The notes beneath the pieces are model-generated. The model saw only the letters and a program-made list of their open reading frames with translations. It was not told the DNA's origin and did no database searches. The position numbers and the translations under genes were made by a program. 64,000 nucleotides of DNA from Antitrichia curtipendula. Lineage: Eukaryota > Streptophyta > Bryopsida > Hypnales > Leucodontaceae. Where the stretch lies: the NCBI GenBank assembly GCA_951230915.1, contig OX579642.1:7750001-7814000 (forward strand), in the 5' to 3' direction. This document shows, piece by piece, positions 32,866-45,690 of this stretch. Numbering within the stretch: position 1 is the stretch's first letter; each line of letters opens with the position of its first letter.

Positions 32866-35800
32866 ATGGGGTCGATGGTGAATTTGGAGCTGATGACCAC
32901 CCTGGCCTCGCATTGCTTGCGACGCGCGACGGAGTCTCTGTCCCGCACGCAAACAGCAATGCAGGAAGTGATGCGGCCTTTGCCGCAGGGGTTCCCGCCT
33001 GGCCCTGAGGGCGACGTCGCTCTGGAGCTCGCCCAAGACCCGCTCCGGTGCCTGGAGTCGCTCAAGTCGCGCTACGGGAGCCTCGTGGGATTCAAGCTGG
33101 CGTCTCGGCCGATAATTCTCGTCAGCTCCCCGTGAGTCTTTTCGCTTCGTTTTCCTCTGTTTGTTTCATATCCTCAGGGTTTTAGATTCTTGAAAAGTTG
33201 CAAGAGAAGTGGACGGAGTAGTTTAAGCGGACTTTCTCTGTTTGTTTCATATCCTCAGGTTTTCACATTCTTGGAAATTTGCAAGAGAAGTGGATGGAGT
33301 AGTTTACGCCGGACTTTCTCTGATTGATTCACATTCCTCGGTTTTGGGATTTCTTGGAAAGTTGCAAGAGAAGTGAACGGAGTAGTTTAGGCTGAGCAGC
33401 TGTTTTGAGGAGCTGCGGTGATGTATTTAAGAATTTGATCGTGGTGTCTGTTGTTGGAGAGCCCTAATTTTTGTTTAATCTTGCTTCTCTGGTTGCTTCT
33501 CTGCTTTCTCTTAATCTCTGCGGTTTCGCGCTTCTTAGAGATACCGCATGTTGCTAGAAAATTGGAAAGAGATTAGGTTATGCATGATTTCTTGGGCTGT
33601 AGCAGTATCAAGCAGCACGTTGTGTGTCAGTATCTGCAATTTTGGTTTTGAGTAGAATGAAAAACTTGAATGCATTTTTTTGTTATTTTGAAACAGGTTT
33701 TATGCCAGGGAAGTGTTTTTCACCCAAAGTAGCACCTTCATTAAGGTCAGCCTCCTCCCTGACATGCATTCTCAGAATTGAGAGCATGGATATATCTCAT
33801 AATTTTGTCTGTCTTTAGTTTTATGTTGTTTTCTTTTTTTACCCTTGATTGTACATGATAAAAAGGGTTCAACCGTTGAGGTTATGTCTAGTAATGTGAA
33901 ATTACAAGCTCATTATGACAATCTCATTTCTTGCCATTATTGTGGCTTGACGTGTAATTTTCAATATCAAGGTTGTACTTTCACTCTTTTCCCAATTGAT
34001 TTCAATTGAGGAGATTGGGATTGATATAATGTGCTTGTTGTGATAGGCAGGAACGGCCTTTTTCCCAGGAAGTAGTCTTGCTGGAAACGGTTTGCTAGTT
34101 AGTGATGGCGACATTTGGAAACGCCAACGTCGTCTTTCCAATCCAGCCTTCCGAAAAGCTGCTATTCAAACCTATGCAGAGGTAATACTCTAACATAACA
34201 TGGATCATAACTTCTTATTTTGGATCCTTTTCACTTCTATAGATTACACTATGAAATCTATCTAGTGTGGGTCGTTTCTTTTCAATCCATCTTTTTATAG
34301 CACCAATCATCTTGGGTTCACTTATTCAAAATCTAATTATTTGATGGTAACACTATTCTCACTCCTATGCTTCAATGGCAAGTAGGATGCCCATCTTGTT
34401 TTGAAACCACACTTAGTAGACAGAGTGTAGTCTCAATGATATATTGACATGTGTTGTATGCGTAGGCAATGGTGAACATATCTGAAAAGATGGTGGAGAA
34501 GCAGTGGCGAATAGGTGGGATGCATGATGTATATGCAGACTTCAATAAGCTAACTATGGAGATTGTGGCATCTGCCCTTTTTGGAGCTGTTGAGGGCTCA
34601 GACGACATGGCCCAGGTTGGCCCTGCTATCACTCAAGCTTTCCAATTCTTCACCCGCCGAGCAACCTCTATGTTTATTGGTGTGTGCTTTCTTCACAAGC
34701 TAATCCTTTGGTGTTCTTGTGTTAAGTCATAGTAAGGTATAGGTGTTTTAATTGTTGCATGTACTCAATTGTGCATGATGAGTAAATAATTTTTTTTGAG
34801 AATGTATACTACCTTAACTTCACACCTTGTATTGATTTTAGATAATCTATCAATAAAAGTTTGAACAATTCTAACTTTTGGATGCAATATCCAAATTAGG
34901 TATATTTGGTGCAATGCAATTACAAACAAGAATCACTAAAAATTTGGTCATTCGAGTAGCAGAAACTATACTTAGTGACTTAAAGCGTTAGTGTGGTAAC
35001 CTTTTTGTAAGTGGCTACTTTATGCAAGTATCTGACCAATCTGTGATCCTGTATCGTTTGTAGATTTTCCATGTTTTTGATGTGCTTTTCTGTTGCAGTG
35101 CCGGAGTGGGTACCTACTTTCGACAACATTCAATACAATAGTGCTGTAACCGATTTAGATAAGGTAGTATTCCGCCTTATTGATGAAAGGAGACGTCAAT
35201 TAGCTTCTTCATCAGCTTCTCACAAAAATGATCTCTTGACGAGATTGCTGCAGGTATAGGCTTTATCGACTTTTTTTTCTGATTCTGTTACAGACACTTT
35301 CGAACCTCTGCCTCCATAATTAATTTCTTAGTCCATGGAAAAATTGAACTTACATTTTGAATGGTCATAGTAATTTCCAAAACATATTTTGGTTTTTGAA
35401 TAATTTAGGACATGGTTTCTTCTTTTTAATATTATACTTTGTCACCTTTCTTGAAGCTTAACTAAGTGACTTACTTCAACTCTGTATGCATGGATGTGGC
35501 CACTTTAGGGCATTTGGGCACTTTGTTCAGAAAAGATGATATTGTTGCCATCTGTTACTGGTGTAGAGTTCATCTGAGCTCTAAAACTGCTGACATGACC
35601 GTGTTATCATTAATATGAAACTGGCAGGCAACAGATGAAGATGGATCAGGAATGGATGATCTATCATTGCGCGATGAGCTCATGACTCTCCTTGTTGCGG
35701 TGCGTAATCTCAATTCCTGTCTGCAAAAGTGGTTGATTCTCTGAAATATAAAACCTACTGGTAACAGAAATGAGGTACGCTTCGCAGAATTCAGTTTCCG

Positions 35801-37502
35801 AAAACTTTATTGCCCAGAACAGAGATTATATGATTGTTCAGATATGCTTCTTTGGTCTGTCAAGACTTCAATATTGGATTAACTTCGAAAGAGCGGATAT
35901 GCTCTCAGGAATTCGTGGTGTAACTGATTTACCTAATAGAAATCTGCAGGGACAAGAAACGTCGGCAATCTTGCTAACGTGGGCGCTGCTCATGTTTGCT
36001 CTCCATCCACACACACAGGAGCTTGTCTTTCAAGAAATTAGTGAGGTGCTTGGTGGCCAAGCACCCAAGCAGTCTGACGTTTCAAAGCTAAGGTCGATAT
36101 TCCACCTCTTGCATCACAACCCTCTAGTGCTTCACCGAAGCCTCAGATAGTTTCTTTGTACAGTATTTGCTAGAGTGTTCGTTAGCAGATGGTCCCTGAT
36201 TTCGCTGGGAATATCATGTTACAGGTACCTGGAATCTTTCATCTGGGAGACGCTGCGGTTGATGCCTCCAGCGTACGTTGTAGGCAGATGTGCTTGCCAC
36301 CCAACTCAACTTGGGGAGTACCACATTCCTCAGGGTACAACTGTGTTGGTGAGCCCGTACCTGTTGCATCGAGATCCAGCCTCCTGGCCAAGGTATAGAA
36401 TAATAACCCGACGACTTCTTGGATAATTCTCATTTGTAACCTTCCAAGGCCCCGCCTGCATCAGCCAAGTAGCGCTTTAGCTAACTGGAATTAGATACTA
36501 ATACTTGCACTGTCCAAGCTGTGTCGGTTAGCAAATCGGTGCTAATTCCCACTAACAAACTTGAAATGAATTTACATTCGTTTTCCCTACTACATGATTT
36601 TGAACAAGTGAACTAGTCATGCATATATTAATGGTTTGAAGTGATAAACCTGCCGGGACAATTGCTGCTCATTAGATCCCACGCCCTGAAATCTTTACCT
36701 CTGACACATCCTCTCCGTAGATCATACATGGAGTCTCCTGAGCAGCACTCTACCCAATTTGGCAACACCAACTACGTACTTGATCATAGCCCCTTATTTG
36801 ACTTGGCTTGTTTGTGCAATCTATTTCCAGAGCATCAGAATTCGATCCCTCAAGGTGGATGCCTGGTGGGGATGCAACGCCGCATATGGAAAATGACAGC
36901 TACTGGCCGTATGGAGGTGGCCCTCGAAACTGCATAGGCATGGGCTTTGCAATGATGGAGGTCTCCTTGGTGAGTGATGTAACTGCATTCTCGTGACTGA
37001 GTTTCATGGGTCTCTTGGTTTTGCCTTTCTAGCTTGAGTACTTTGTTCTATAGCTTATCCATTGGAAGAAAACGTTTTTTCTAGTAATGAGTACCCATTG
37101 TTAAAAGTCTTACACTTATCAAAATTCAGTACCCGAGTGAACAAGGTAGCTCTTACTACGAGTGCGTTAATCATCATGCGTAACCAAAATTCTCCAAGGA
37201 TTTTGCAATAATAAGGATTACAGGAAACTGAGAGTCTTGTCTTGGGGTTCAAATGACCATAAAACTTTTTTCTGATGAGCAATTCTGAACAGGTTCTCGC
37301 TGTCATCACGAGCCGTTTCCGAGTTTCATTGCCATCGGGCGATCCTGTACCGTCACCCAAAGCCATGATCACGTTACGTCCAGAGAATGAAGTCAATCTC
37401 CAAATGACACCAAGGCAGTCGAAGCAACGTAATCCAAGAAACTCTTTGATTAGAACGCAATTTGAAGCTAAAACTTCTAAAAGAAAGGTTCCTGTGCTAT
37501 GA
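32866..37502 (+). CDS. Cytochrome P450, ten exons
   Basis: Exons: 32866-33131, 33709-33745, 34047-34181, 34466-34679, 35099-35253, 35628-35699, 35950-36092, 36225-36392, 36831-36969, 37293-37502. All junctions are GT-AG and keep frame, giving 512 residues, a normal P450 length. Motifs: PPGP hinge 44-47, I-helix AGQETS 293-298, ExxR as ETLR 349-352, FDPSRW 401-406, and the heme loop PYGGGPRNCIG with Cys 431. It is a heme-thiolate monooxygenase; the substrate is unknown. The N-terminus lacks an obvious membrane anchor, so location is uncertain. The IWKRQRRLSNPAF and AYVVGRCAC segments look like the non-A-type (CYP97/CYP4-like) clans. A family found only in algae and mosses is possible; I am not sure of the family. 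Confidence 0.88.
33150..33395 (+). repeat. Three tandem repeats of about 82 bp in P450 intron 1
   Basis: Each unit contains TTTCTCTG, TCACATTC or TCATATCC with CTCRG, and then GTTGCAAGAGAAGTGRACGG ending AGTAGTTTA. Units diverge by about 10-15%. Confidence 0.75.
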
Positions 37503-38327
37503 TTGGGGTTGTTTGGCATTCATGTTTGGCTATAGCTGCAGTCAACGTTGTTACAATGCTTTCAAATGACAAAATAAATCCATCTGTTACACTCAAATTC
37601 CTTAGTGAAGATCCGTCGTCCAAATTGTTTGATTGGCATTCTTGATTTGCACACAGATGCAGCTTCTTGTATGAATTCTTAACACTTCATGGATTGGCTT
37701 TGAAGGAATTTACTGTGTGGGATTGGTTTTTTCACTAATATGACTGCTTTACTTTCAATGCTTTCAGTGCTTCTAGTTACACTACTCATTTCTGTTGAGG
37801 AGGTGGAATAAGCAACTTCATGGTGTGATAGATGATTGGAAGCAAAAACACCTATTTAAGCATTAAAGAACTTCTGCACATGAATGCAAGATTACAAATT
37901 TGTCAAACACAACATCAACACCTTCAAGGTTTGGAAAGTCCTAGTTTTTTGAATTTTTTAATATCTAACATGGGAGATGTATGAATTGAGGTATTTTGTA
38001 ATAAGGAAGACATACTCATTCTCACCTTTACGCATAATTCCATCCTCATGTACCAATGGAGTACATTCTAGAAAACAAATGTGCACCAATGGTACTCGAG
38101 GGAGGAATTCGTAAAAGGATAGGAATGGGTTTGTTTACCTTATCAATAATTTGCCCTTATACTAAATTGTATTCAATGAAATATATGGCAATCCCAATTT
38201 GAAAGAAATGGGTATGTCTACCTTATCAATAATTTGTCCTTATGTTGAACTAGATTGAATGAATGAAACATAGTACTTCCAATTTAGAATCATTATTGTG
38301 CATCCTGTGTTTGAAATTTTTTAGGTA
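37503..38327. other. Intergenic DNA with one hairpin MITE
   Basis: P450 3' flank. A hairpin element of the 1053-1199 family lies at about 38005-38153: arms meet at GTACCA/TGGTAC, and the left arm contains CATTCTCACCTTTACG. No gene is visible. Confidence 0.55.
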
Positions 38328-38913
38328 TTAACCCCTAAAGCCCTTAGGGTGTTTTCTGCCAAAAACCACTCAAAACTACCACTTCTATTGTATTCACTTA
38401 AGGAAACCAATTTTTTTGTTTTATTTGTAATTTAACTGTAGGATCTTATACTTAACTTGTCTGAGATCATGTAGTAAAAATTTCATCAAATTTCACCGTA
38501 CGGATTGGAAGATATTAGCATTCAAAGTTGAACAAAAAGTTTTTTTCAAGAAGATACTTAAATTGCCCGAAAAACTAAGATTGTCCATAACTTTCTCATC
38601 CCTTGTCCAAAAAGAATGAATAAAAGCTTCACGTATAGGTAAAAACATAATCTTTTAGGAAAAAAATTCAAAAGAAATTATTTTGACTTTTTGTAAATTT
38701 TTTTAGGCTGCCCGCCAATCTTCATTTCTTGCTCATTGTGCCATAACTTTTTCATCCGGCATCCGATTGAAACAAAAATTATATATCCACAAAGTTCTTA
38801 CAAAGCTACACAACCTCAAAAAATCTCAAAAAAATTCACTTCAAATTGAGACAATAGGAACCTACCCGGACCCAAATTGTCCCCAAGGGGACAAGCGGGA
38901 CTTTAGGGGTTAA
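38328..38913 (+). mobile_element. MITE with TTAACCCCTAAAG ends, copy 1
   Basis: Begins TTAACCCCTAAAGCCC and ends GGGACTTTAGGGGTTAA, giving inverted ends of about 15 bp. It matches 60520-61105 in the same orientation and 56484-57394 inverted. Internal landmarks are GTACGGATTGGAAGATATTA and GCCCGCCAA. TTAA or TTA at the ends may be part of the target duplication, as in PIF/Harbinger elements. Confidence 0.75.
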
Positions 38914-39910
38914 TGTACCTCCAAATTATAGATGATAATCATTGAATTATCAAATTCTTAGGTGTTAATATAGATCCCAATTACAGATGCTAACCATTGA
39001 ATTATTAACCATGAAACATCAACCCTATAGCCATTGATTTAGACTTCAAAAGTATTCACTCTACAAGTTTCCAATTACAACTACATATGATTGAAAAAAT
39101 TTATATTTATTTTTTAGAAATAAAATCATGTATTTCCTTTAAAAATGTCATAAAATTTTCAGATTTTTTTGTGTCATTCCAAATGTGTCCCATAAATCAT
39201 TAATGGATCAATCATTAAATCAAATATATGATATAGTTTACTAACTTAGGATAAACAGTAATTTCAGGGGCCATTACTTGGACCTAAAGCACATGTCACC
39301 CAAGTTTGGCACATGCTAGTGCAATTGCTCCTACCAAGAGGACTTTTGTCCTCTTTCCATTGTAGGTGTAATGAATCCTAATCTCAAACAATTGAAGTAG
39401 GAGGTCCTAAACAATTCAAGCTCTAAAAGCTTTATTTAACCTTAAAGTACATATTTTTATTTTTTAATGTACCAATTGTGATCATCAATGTACCAGTAGT
39501 GAACATATTAAGAGGTGGACACTTCTAGAGCTTTGTGTGATTTCCACTTCAAAATTTATAACTAATCCAAGAAGGTTCAAAAAATATGAAACAACTTGAA
39601 CTAGATACCAATTCCATTTGTTTTTTCAAGAAAAAAAATATCTTTCAAGAAGTTGAACTCTTCTAAACTACAAATCGGCTATTACAAATACAATTACTTT
39701 ATGGACCTCCTACCTTAGGTACAAAAGAATTAACCTAGGGCCTGAACGACAGGCTGGGACCCGAGGTTTGTATTGGCACCTGGATTGATACCTGGAATCA
39801 TCATACTGAAGGGCTCCAAAACCTAAACCCCTAAACCTCCTTCGACGTTTGGCTATGGCGTGACCCTTGCCTCCTTCCCAGCCATTGCATCACATTCTCG
39901 TGACGCTGTG
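38914..39910. other. Intergenic DNA and bL25 5' flank
   Basis: No gene. A short CCTAAACCCCTAAACC tract lies at about 39822-39838, near the bL25 start. Confidence 0.5.
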
Positions 39911-40846
39911 ATGTGGGGCGCCAGAGGAGCGCGCCTGTGGCGCAACCTCGACAAGCTTCGCCGCGGGTCCCTCTCACCACAAACGGGAGCTTCCCATCCA
40001 TCGTTGTTTCGTTCCTTGTCGTCTCTCACAGAACCTCGCAGCGCGTGTTCTTTCAAGCCAGCTTCCGCTCTGCATCCCGTTGTAACCCCTGTTTTCGGAG
40101 CATCATTCTTACGCCATTACTCTCAAGCTCAATTGGAAGGGATTGCGAGTGATCAGAGTGAGTATAGCGAGGAGAGTGAGTCTTTGTTACCCAAGGCGGA
40201 GACGAAACCCGAGGAGGTGATCAAGGGGTTTCCACGCCAAGGCTCCGGGAAGATCGTGTGCAAGAAGGCTCGTCGTGCAGGTCGTTCCCCGAGCATTGTG
40301 TTCTCCCAAGAGAATGGCCACCTCGGGGGCGACAAGCTGCTGCTCTCCGTGGAAACCAAGCAGATCGAGCGCTTGATCAAGCGATACGGGCGGAGTTTCT
40401 TCTTGTCCACCACTTTCGAACTCGAGATTTGTGACGAGGAAGGAAACGTCCAGTCAAAGGAGCACGTGCTGCCGCGGTCGATACATTTGCATGCGGGGAC
40501 AGACAAAGTGATGAACGTGACGTTCATTAGGGCGCCCCCGACGGCGCTTCTGAAAGTGGACGTGCCGTTGGTGTTCATCGGAGAGGATGCGTGTCCTGGC
40601 ATTCGGAAAGGGGGCTACATGTACACCATGATGAGAACTGTGAAGTATCGGTGTCCGGGAGATGCCATTCCGAGGTTTATTGAGGTGGACCTCAGCACGC
40701 TGGATATGGGGGAGAAGATTCTGCTTCGCGATCTTAAAGCTCCCACGGGAATCAGTCTTGTGAAAAAGGATAGCTCTCTTCCGGTTTGTAAAGTCATGGG
40801 CTCGCGCACTTCTTCGGCAGCTGCGGAAGCGGCAGCAGCTTCGTAA
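39911..40846 (+). CDS. Mitochondrial bL25-like ribosomal protein
   Basis: Intronless, 311 residues from the ATG at 39911; upstream ATGs run into stops. The N-terminus (MWGARGARLWRNLDKLRRGS, up to about RHYS near residue 76) is Arg/Ser-rich with no acidic residue at the very start, as in a mitochondrial presequence. The mature part has the bL25/TL5-CTC fold: an N-terminal beta domain (QGSGKIVCKKARRAG, RSFFLSTTFELE) and a C-terminal beta domain (FIRAPPTALLKVDVPLVFIG, CPGIRKGG, RTVKYRCP, IEVDLSTLDMGEKI). Bacterial bL25 binds 5S rRNA. In plants the family is annotated as a Gln-tRNA synthetase anticodon-domain-like L25. Ends in an Ala-rich tail. Looks intact. Confidence 0.88.
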   Translation: MWGARGARLWRNLDKLRRGSLSPQTGASHPSLFRSLSSLTEPRSACSFKPASALHPVVTPVFGASFLRHYSQAQLEGIASDQSEYSEESESLLPKAETKPEEVIKGFPRQGSGKIVCKKARRAGRSPSIVFSQENGHLGGDKLLLSVETKQIERLIKRYGRSFFLSTTFELEICDEEGNVQSKEHVLPRSIHLHAGTDKVMNVTFIRAPPTALLKVDVPLVFIGEDACPGIRKGGYMYTMMRTVKYRCPGDAIPRFIEVDLSTLDMGEKILLRDLKAPTGISLVKKDSSLPVCKVMGSRTSSAAAEAAAAS

Positions 40847-42244
40847 CTCCATCTTTTCTCCCCTAAAGGTAGAATCAGTCAAATTTTCACTTCGAGCCAT
40901 AAGTTTGTTTGTGCAAGGGAAGCCTGAGTTTCTGGTCACATGTAGTCAAATTGAGGGTGGCAAGCAGACGTGAGTGAAGTCTAAGCACGGGATTCAGAAG
41001 TAGAAGAGTTCAAAGCTCAATTGATAGAGTTTCTAAATCCGTGACCTAATTTTTCTGTCCTGAAGTTGTACATTCTACAGTGAATATTTATTTATCGTCT
41101 AGGTTTATTAGGGCACACTATTGGGATGGGATAGGCGCTCGGGTTTTAGCTTATCTTACCTTAGTGGTACTACTGTGGATGCTTGCATTGTGTCCCGAAT
41201 GCTTCATGCCAGGATTATGTTTTAGGTTTACGTGCAGCTGGTCTAGGCGTCTGGCTCCTTGGCCAATTTTTCTGGATGTGAATTAGGGTTTGAGATACCT
41301 CGCTGTCGATGCCATTATGGGAAGCTATCCCCCGGGCTTTCTACATAGACCTGATTATCCTTGAACTAGCAAACAGGTTCAGAGCTTTTGGATTGCCAGG
41401 GGTTGAAATTTTTAATGAATTGAGACTGAGCTTAGCCGGTCGATTAATTCTGGCTTTTGCCAATTCGCCTTTGCAATCCAAGCTTATAATGATCGGAAAT
41501 GTGTTTTAGAGGTTATGCAGAGTCGTAGATAAGTTAGAGTGATGATGTTCAGAATGGGCATCAGCTCAAGTTGGAGACACTTGCCATTTTATCGGTAAAT
41601 TTACCAGGTTCAATCTGAGATGCATGCTATCGTTTCGTAATTGATATAATTACTAGAAACTTCCTTGTATATCATTGATGACTAGGTTTGAAGTGGTCAG
41701 AACTTAGAATGTAACCTCAGTTTTCTTGACTTCAACATACTGTAATAGTACTTACTTTTATTTTATTTATTTATTCATACTTTCTGTTCCCAAATTGAAC
41801 TACAATATAAATTGTGCAGATGGCGAACATATTGGTAGAGAAACAATTTTTGAAAGGCCCTAACCCTAATATCGGCGTCGTTGCTTCATGCTCAAGTTGT
41901 TCCCATATCCTCCTTGAGTTCTTCCTCCTTGTCGTAACCTCTCATGCCGCTTGTTCCCGTATCACTTGAAATCTGCTGCAACAATCGCATGGTGAAAGTG
42001 TAGCCCCTCGTTCTAAATTTGCCTCCGCTGTCGCTGCCGCTGCCTTTTGTAAGAAGAATTCCATTCCGTCCGGCGGTTGCAGCTATCGGAGGGAGAGATT
42101 AGGGTTTTCAAAATTTCGGCAAAACATCCTGTCCGTGTCGAATCTGCCATCTAGCCTGCACTTGTTCCCATATCCTGCAATTCTTCCTGTCACAACATTT
42201 CCTCTATTGTGCCAATGGCGAAGGCTTGCAAATTGTTGTTCACG
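40847..42244. other. bL25 3' flank and intergenic DNA
   Basis: Several frames of about 65 codons at 41080-41510 match nothing I know and lack supporting signals. No gene called. Confidence 0.5.
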
Positions 42245-42512
42245 TGCATGCGGACGAGGTTGCCCTTCAGTGCGCCCAACAGTTTTCGTCATCCTCAACT
42301 AGGTTGCTGCCAAACCGGGTGCATCCGAAGACCAATGATATCCAGAAGCTCGAGTTGGAGCTCATGAAGGAATGATTCGCCGCTTGGTCACGACGGCAAC
42401 AAAAAAGAGCAACTGCCCTTCAGCTCGTAATCATGGTTGCGGGGAATGTTGCCATCTCAATGTATTGTGAGCATGAAATCTACAATCAAGAGAGTGGAAG
42501 GAAGAGGAAATG
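42245..42512 (+). pseudogene. Broken unidentified reading frame, copy 1
   Basis: The frame reads through QCAQQFSSSSTRLLPNRVHP and ELELMKE, then TGA (TGG in copy 2), FAAWSRRQQKRATALQL, and ends RKRK-stop. It is basic with one hydrophobic stretch (LQLVIMVAGNVAIS). The product is unknown. The other copy has a different defect, so both may descend from a once open frame. Confidence 0.35.
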
Positions 42513-43530
42513 AAATGCATGAGTCCAAGTGACCGTGTTTGACTGAGTTCAATTCAGGTTGAGAACTGCTAGGTTTAATGATTGGCCACCTGTTGTCTTT
42601 GTTGTTATGCTCTTTGACTAATTTAGAGAGAGACGAGGTTTGCATGAACCATTGTCTCTTGACTTGATAATTGAAAGTTTAAACATTCCCTTTGCTTCAT
42701 TTCTTTGAAGCAATATGCTTTGGGTCTAGTAGATTGGGGTAGCAAGGTCGCAACATATATATTGATGCATCCCTTCAACAACTTTTTTAGTTTCATGAGC
42801 TTTTAGTCTGGGCAGTATCTTGTTTATCTTGTTTATCTTGTTTATCTGTAAGATTTTCTTGTAGAATTGACTCAACTTGCACTCCCTATTGTTGTGTTCT
42901 CTCTATTGGCCCGGATTTGTTGATTAGGCATTTAATATCATCCAGTGTAGATATATCATGTAGCTTTTTGAGAAAAGGCATAGTGGGACCAAGTTATTAG
43001 TCATGCACCAACCATCTATTATGGCTTCCAACTCTGTCATTAGTTTGGTTTATGTGTTTATACAGCTTGTTGGGGAATTTTATGTCAAAGGCAAACTTCA
43101 CGCAACCTTGTGGATTACTGATTCAAAATCTCAAGTACTTGGTTGAAATTGGCTTGTAGTTATTATAAAAAATCTTCTTTTGCCAAATATGATCCTAGGA
43201 GTTAAAAATTCGCCTCCATATGTCATCTAACTCCTAAAACTTAGATGCTTAGGAAAAAGTAAATGTGTAGGAATTTGGTAAGGCAAGCTTTCTATTAAGG
43301 CGGTGCTTTGTGCAAGGCAAATGAAAGCCTACCCTCTTCCATCCTATTGGTAGGTGTAATGAATATTTGCCTCTAATTGTGATTTTTTTCTAACCTATCA
43401 TTTTGTGAAATTTCACATATTGCCACTTAAATTTGTGTATGAATATATTATTCACCTTACTTTCATTAAATTATTCACAACGAAATGTCATCTTGTAAAC
43501 ATTAAAATATTGCTTTGAATGAATGCAATC
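42245..43530 (+). repeat. 1.3 kb direct duplication, unit 1
   Basis: About 95% identical to 44423-45690 in the same orientation, starting near CGTGCATGCGGACGAGG and ending near ATATTGCTTTGAATGAA. The units are separated by about 890 bp, most of it the repeat at 43550-44234. Confidence 0.85.
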
Positions 43531-43549
43531 ATGTAAATCATGTAAATCC

Positions 43550-44234
43550 TTAACTCTTGATGATAAGTATATAATTATTCCCTCAAAAGTGAAACCTTGA
43601 AGGGCTATAAAGAACCATACGAGGAACCATATATACAAGGCATACTTAGAAGATTTGATTTTGTGTATGATAACTAATTTAGAATTGCACTATTTAGTAA
43701 TTCTTAGGATGCACAATCCTATTGACAAATCAAAAAGATCAAGAAATGCAGTACCATGCAAAGTGATTCAAAGTATCTAAATTCTTTTGGGGAAGGGGAA
43801 TACACTTTGCCCACTGTACTTCATCAACATCTCAACCTAGCCATTTGAGACACTATTGGAAAATTTGCTTGAGGACCAATTCTTTTTCAAGCCCCAAATG
43901 GTTTAGCCTCTAAGTACTCAACCATTGAACCATCCACTAGATAGATGATGAATATTGTAAAAACTACACCTCATCCAATTGATATTCATAAAAGAAGCTT
44001 TAAGAAATATCATATAATATATCAATGGAAAGAATCAATTCTCTACACAAAGCAGTGATCAATATAGAGTTTCAATCATTTATTATAAATTTTTCAAATT
44101 AATCTTACTATCTATAGTTGAAGCACTTAGAGATTAAGATACTTCTACCTTGAGTATGCTAGGTGTACACTTTAACTATGTAAGGATGACACGGACTAAA
44201 GTGGTTAGATGGATGATAGAAAATCCTTTTACTA
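43550..44234 (+). repeat. Dispersed 685-bp repeat, copy 1
   Basis: Over 90% similar to 63327-64000 in the same orientation (for example TTTGATTTTGTGTATGATAA and AATGGTTTAGCCTCTAAGTA). It lies between the two units of the 1.3 kb duplication. No coding capacity. Confidence 0.85.
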
Positions 44235-44422
44235 TCGGGAACTAATCCCCCTACTCTCTTAGTACTGTTGCAATAGGGGTAGTCATGGCATGTTCAAGTG
44301 GTGTGTGAACTGTGAACAATGAACAATGGAAAGTGCTTTGAGGGGCCAATGAGAAGTGACGAATATTGAACAAGCCGTGACCACCCGTTTTGTTCAAATG
44401 TTGAGAATGAACAATGGAGGAC

Positions 44423-45690
44423 GTGCATGGGGACGAGGTTGCTCTTCAGTGCACCCAAACAGTTTTCGTCATCCTCAACTAGGTTGCTGCCAAACCGGGT
44501 GCATCCGAAGACCAATGATATCTAGAAGCTCGAGTTGGAGCTCATGAAGGAATGGTTCGCCGCTTGGTCACGACGGCAACAAAAAAGAGCAATTGCCCTT
44601 CAGCTCGTAATCATGGTTGCGGGGAATGTTGCCATCTCAATGTATTGCGAGCATGAATTCTACAATCAAGAGAGTAGAAAGAAGAGGAAATGAAATGCAT
44701 GGGTCCAAGTGACCGTGTTTGACTGAGTTCAATTCAGGTTGAGAACTGCTAGGTTTAATAATCGTCCATGTGTTGTCGTGAATTATTATGCTCTTTGATT
44801 AATCTAGAGAAAGAGGAGGTTTGCATGAACCATTGTCTTTTGACTTGACTTGATAATTGAAAGTTTAAACATTCTCTTTGCTTCATTTCTTTGAATTACT
44901 ATGCTTTGGGGGTCTAGTAGATTGTAGTAGCAAGGTCGCGACAAATATATTGATGCATCCCTTCAACAACTTTTCTTAGCTTCATGAGCTTTTAGTCTAG
45001 GTAGTATCTCGTTTATCTATAAGATGTTCTTGTAGAGTTGGCTCAACTTACACTGCTATTGTGTTCTCTCTATTGGCCCGGATTTGTTGATTAGGCATTT
45101 AATATCATCCAGTGTAGATATATCATGTAGCTTTTTGAGAAAAGGCATAGTGGGACCAAGTTATTAGTCATGCACCAACCATCTATTATGGCTTCCAACT
45201 CTGTCATTAGTTCGGTTTATGTGTTTATACAGCTTGTTGGAGAATTTGATGTCAAAGGCAAACCTTGCGCAACCTTGTGGATTATTGCTTCAAAATCTCA
45301 AGTACTTGGTTGAAATTGGCTTGTAGTTATTATAAAAAGTCTTCTTTTGCTAAATGTGATCTTAGGAGTTAAAAATTCGCCTCCATGTGTCATCTAACTC
45401 CTAAAACTTAGATGCTTAGGAAAAAGTAAATGTGTAGGAATTTGGTAAGGCAAGCTTTCTATTAAGGCGGTGCTTGGTGCAAGGCAAATGAAAGCCTACC
45501 CTCTTCCATCCTATTGGTAGGTGTAATGAATATTTGCCTCTAATTGTGATTTTTTTCTAACCTATCATTTTATGAAATTTCACATATTGCCACTTAAATT
45601 TGTGTATGAATATATTATTCACCTTACTTTCATTAAACTATTCACAACGAAATGTCATCCTGTAAATATTAAAATATTGCTTTGAATGAA
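44423..45690 (+). repeat. 1.3 kb direct duplication, unit 2
   Basis: Second unit of the duplication at 42245-43530. The sequences diverge after GCTTTGAATGAA. Confidence 0.85.
44425..44692 (+). pseudogene. Broken unidentified reading frame, copy 2
   Basis: Same frame as copy 1 but with a one-base insertion near the start (ACCCAAACAG against GCCCAACAG) and TAG for CAG after TNDI. The tryptophan codon lost in copy 1 is intact here (MKEWFAAW). Confidence 0.35.

Noticed and set aside
41080..41509. Two frames of 66-68 codons after bL25
   Set aside because: No homology, no promoter or splice signals; likely chance.
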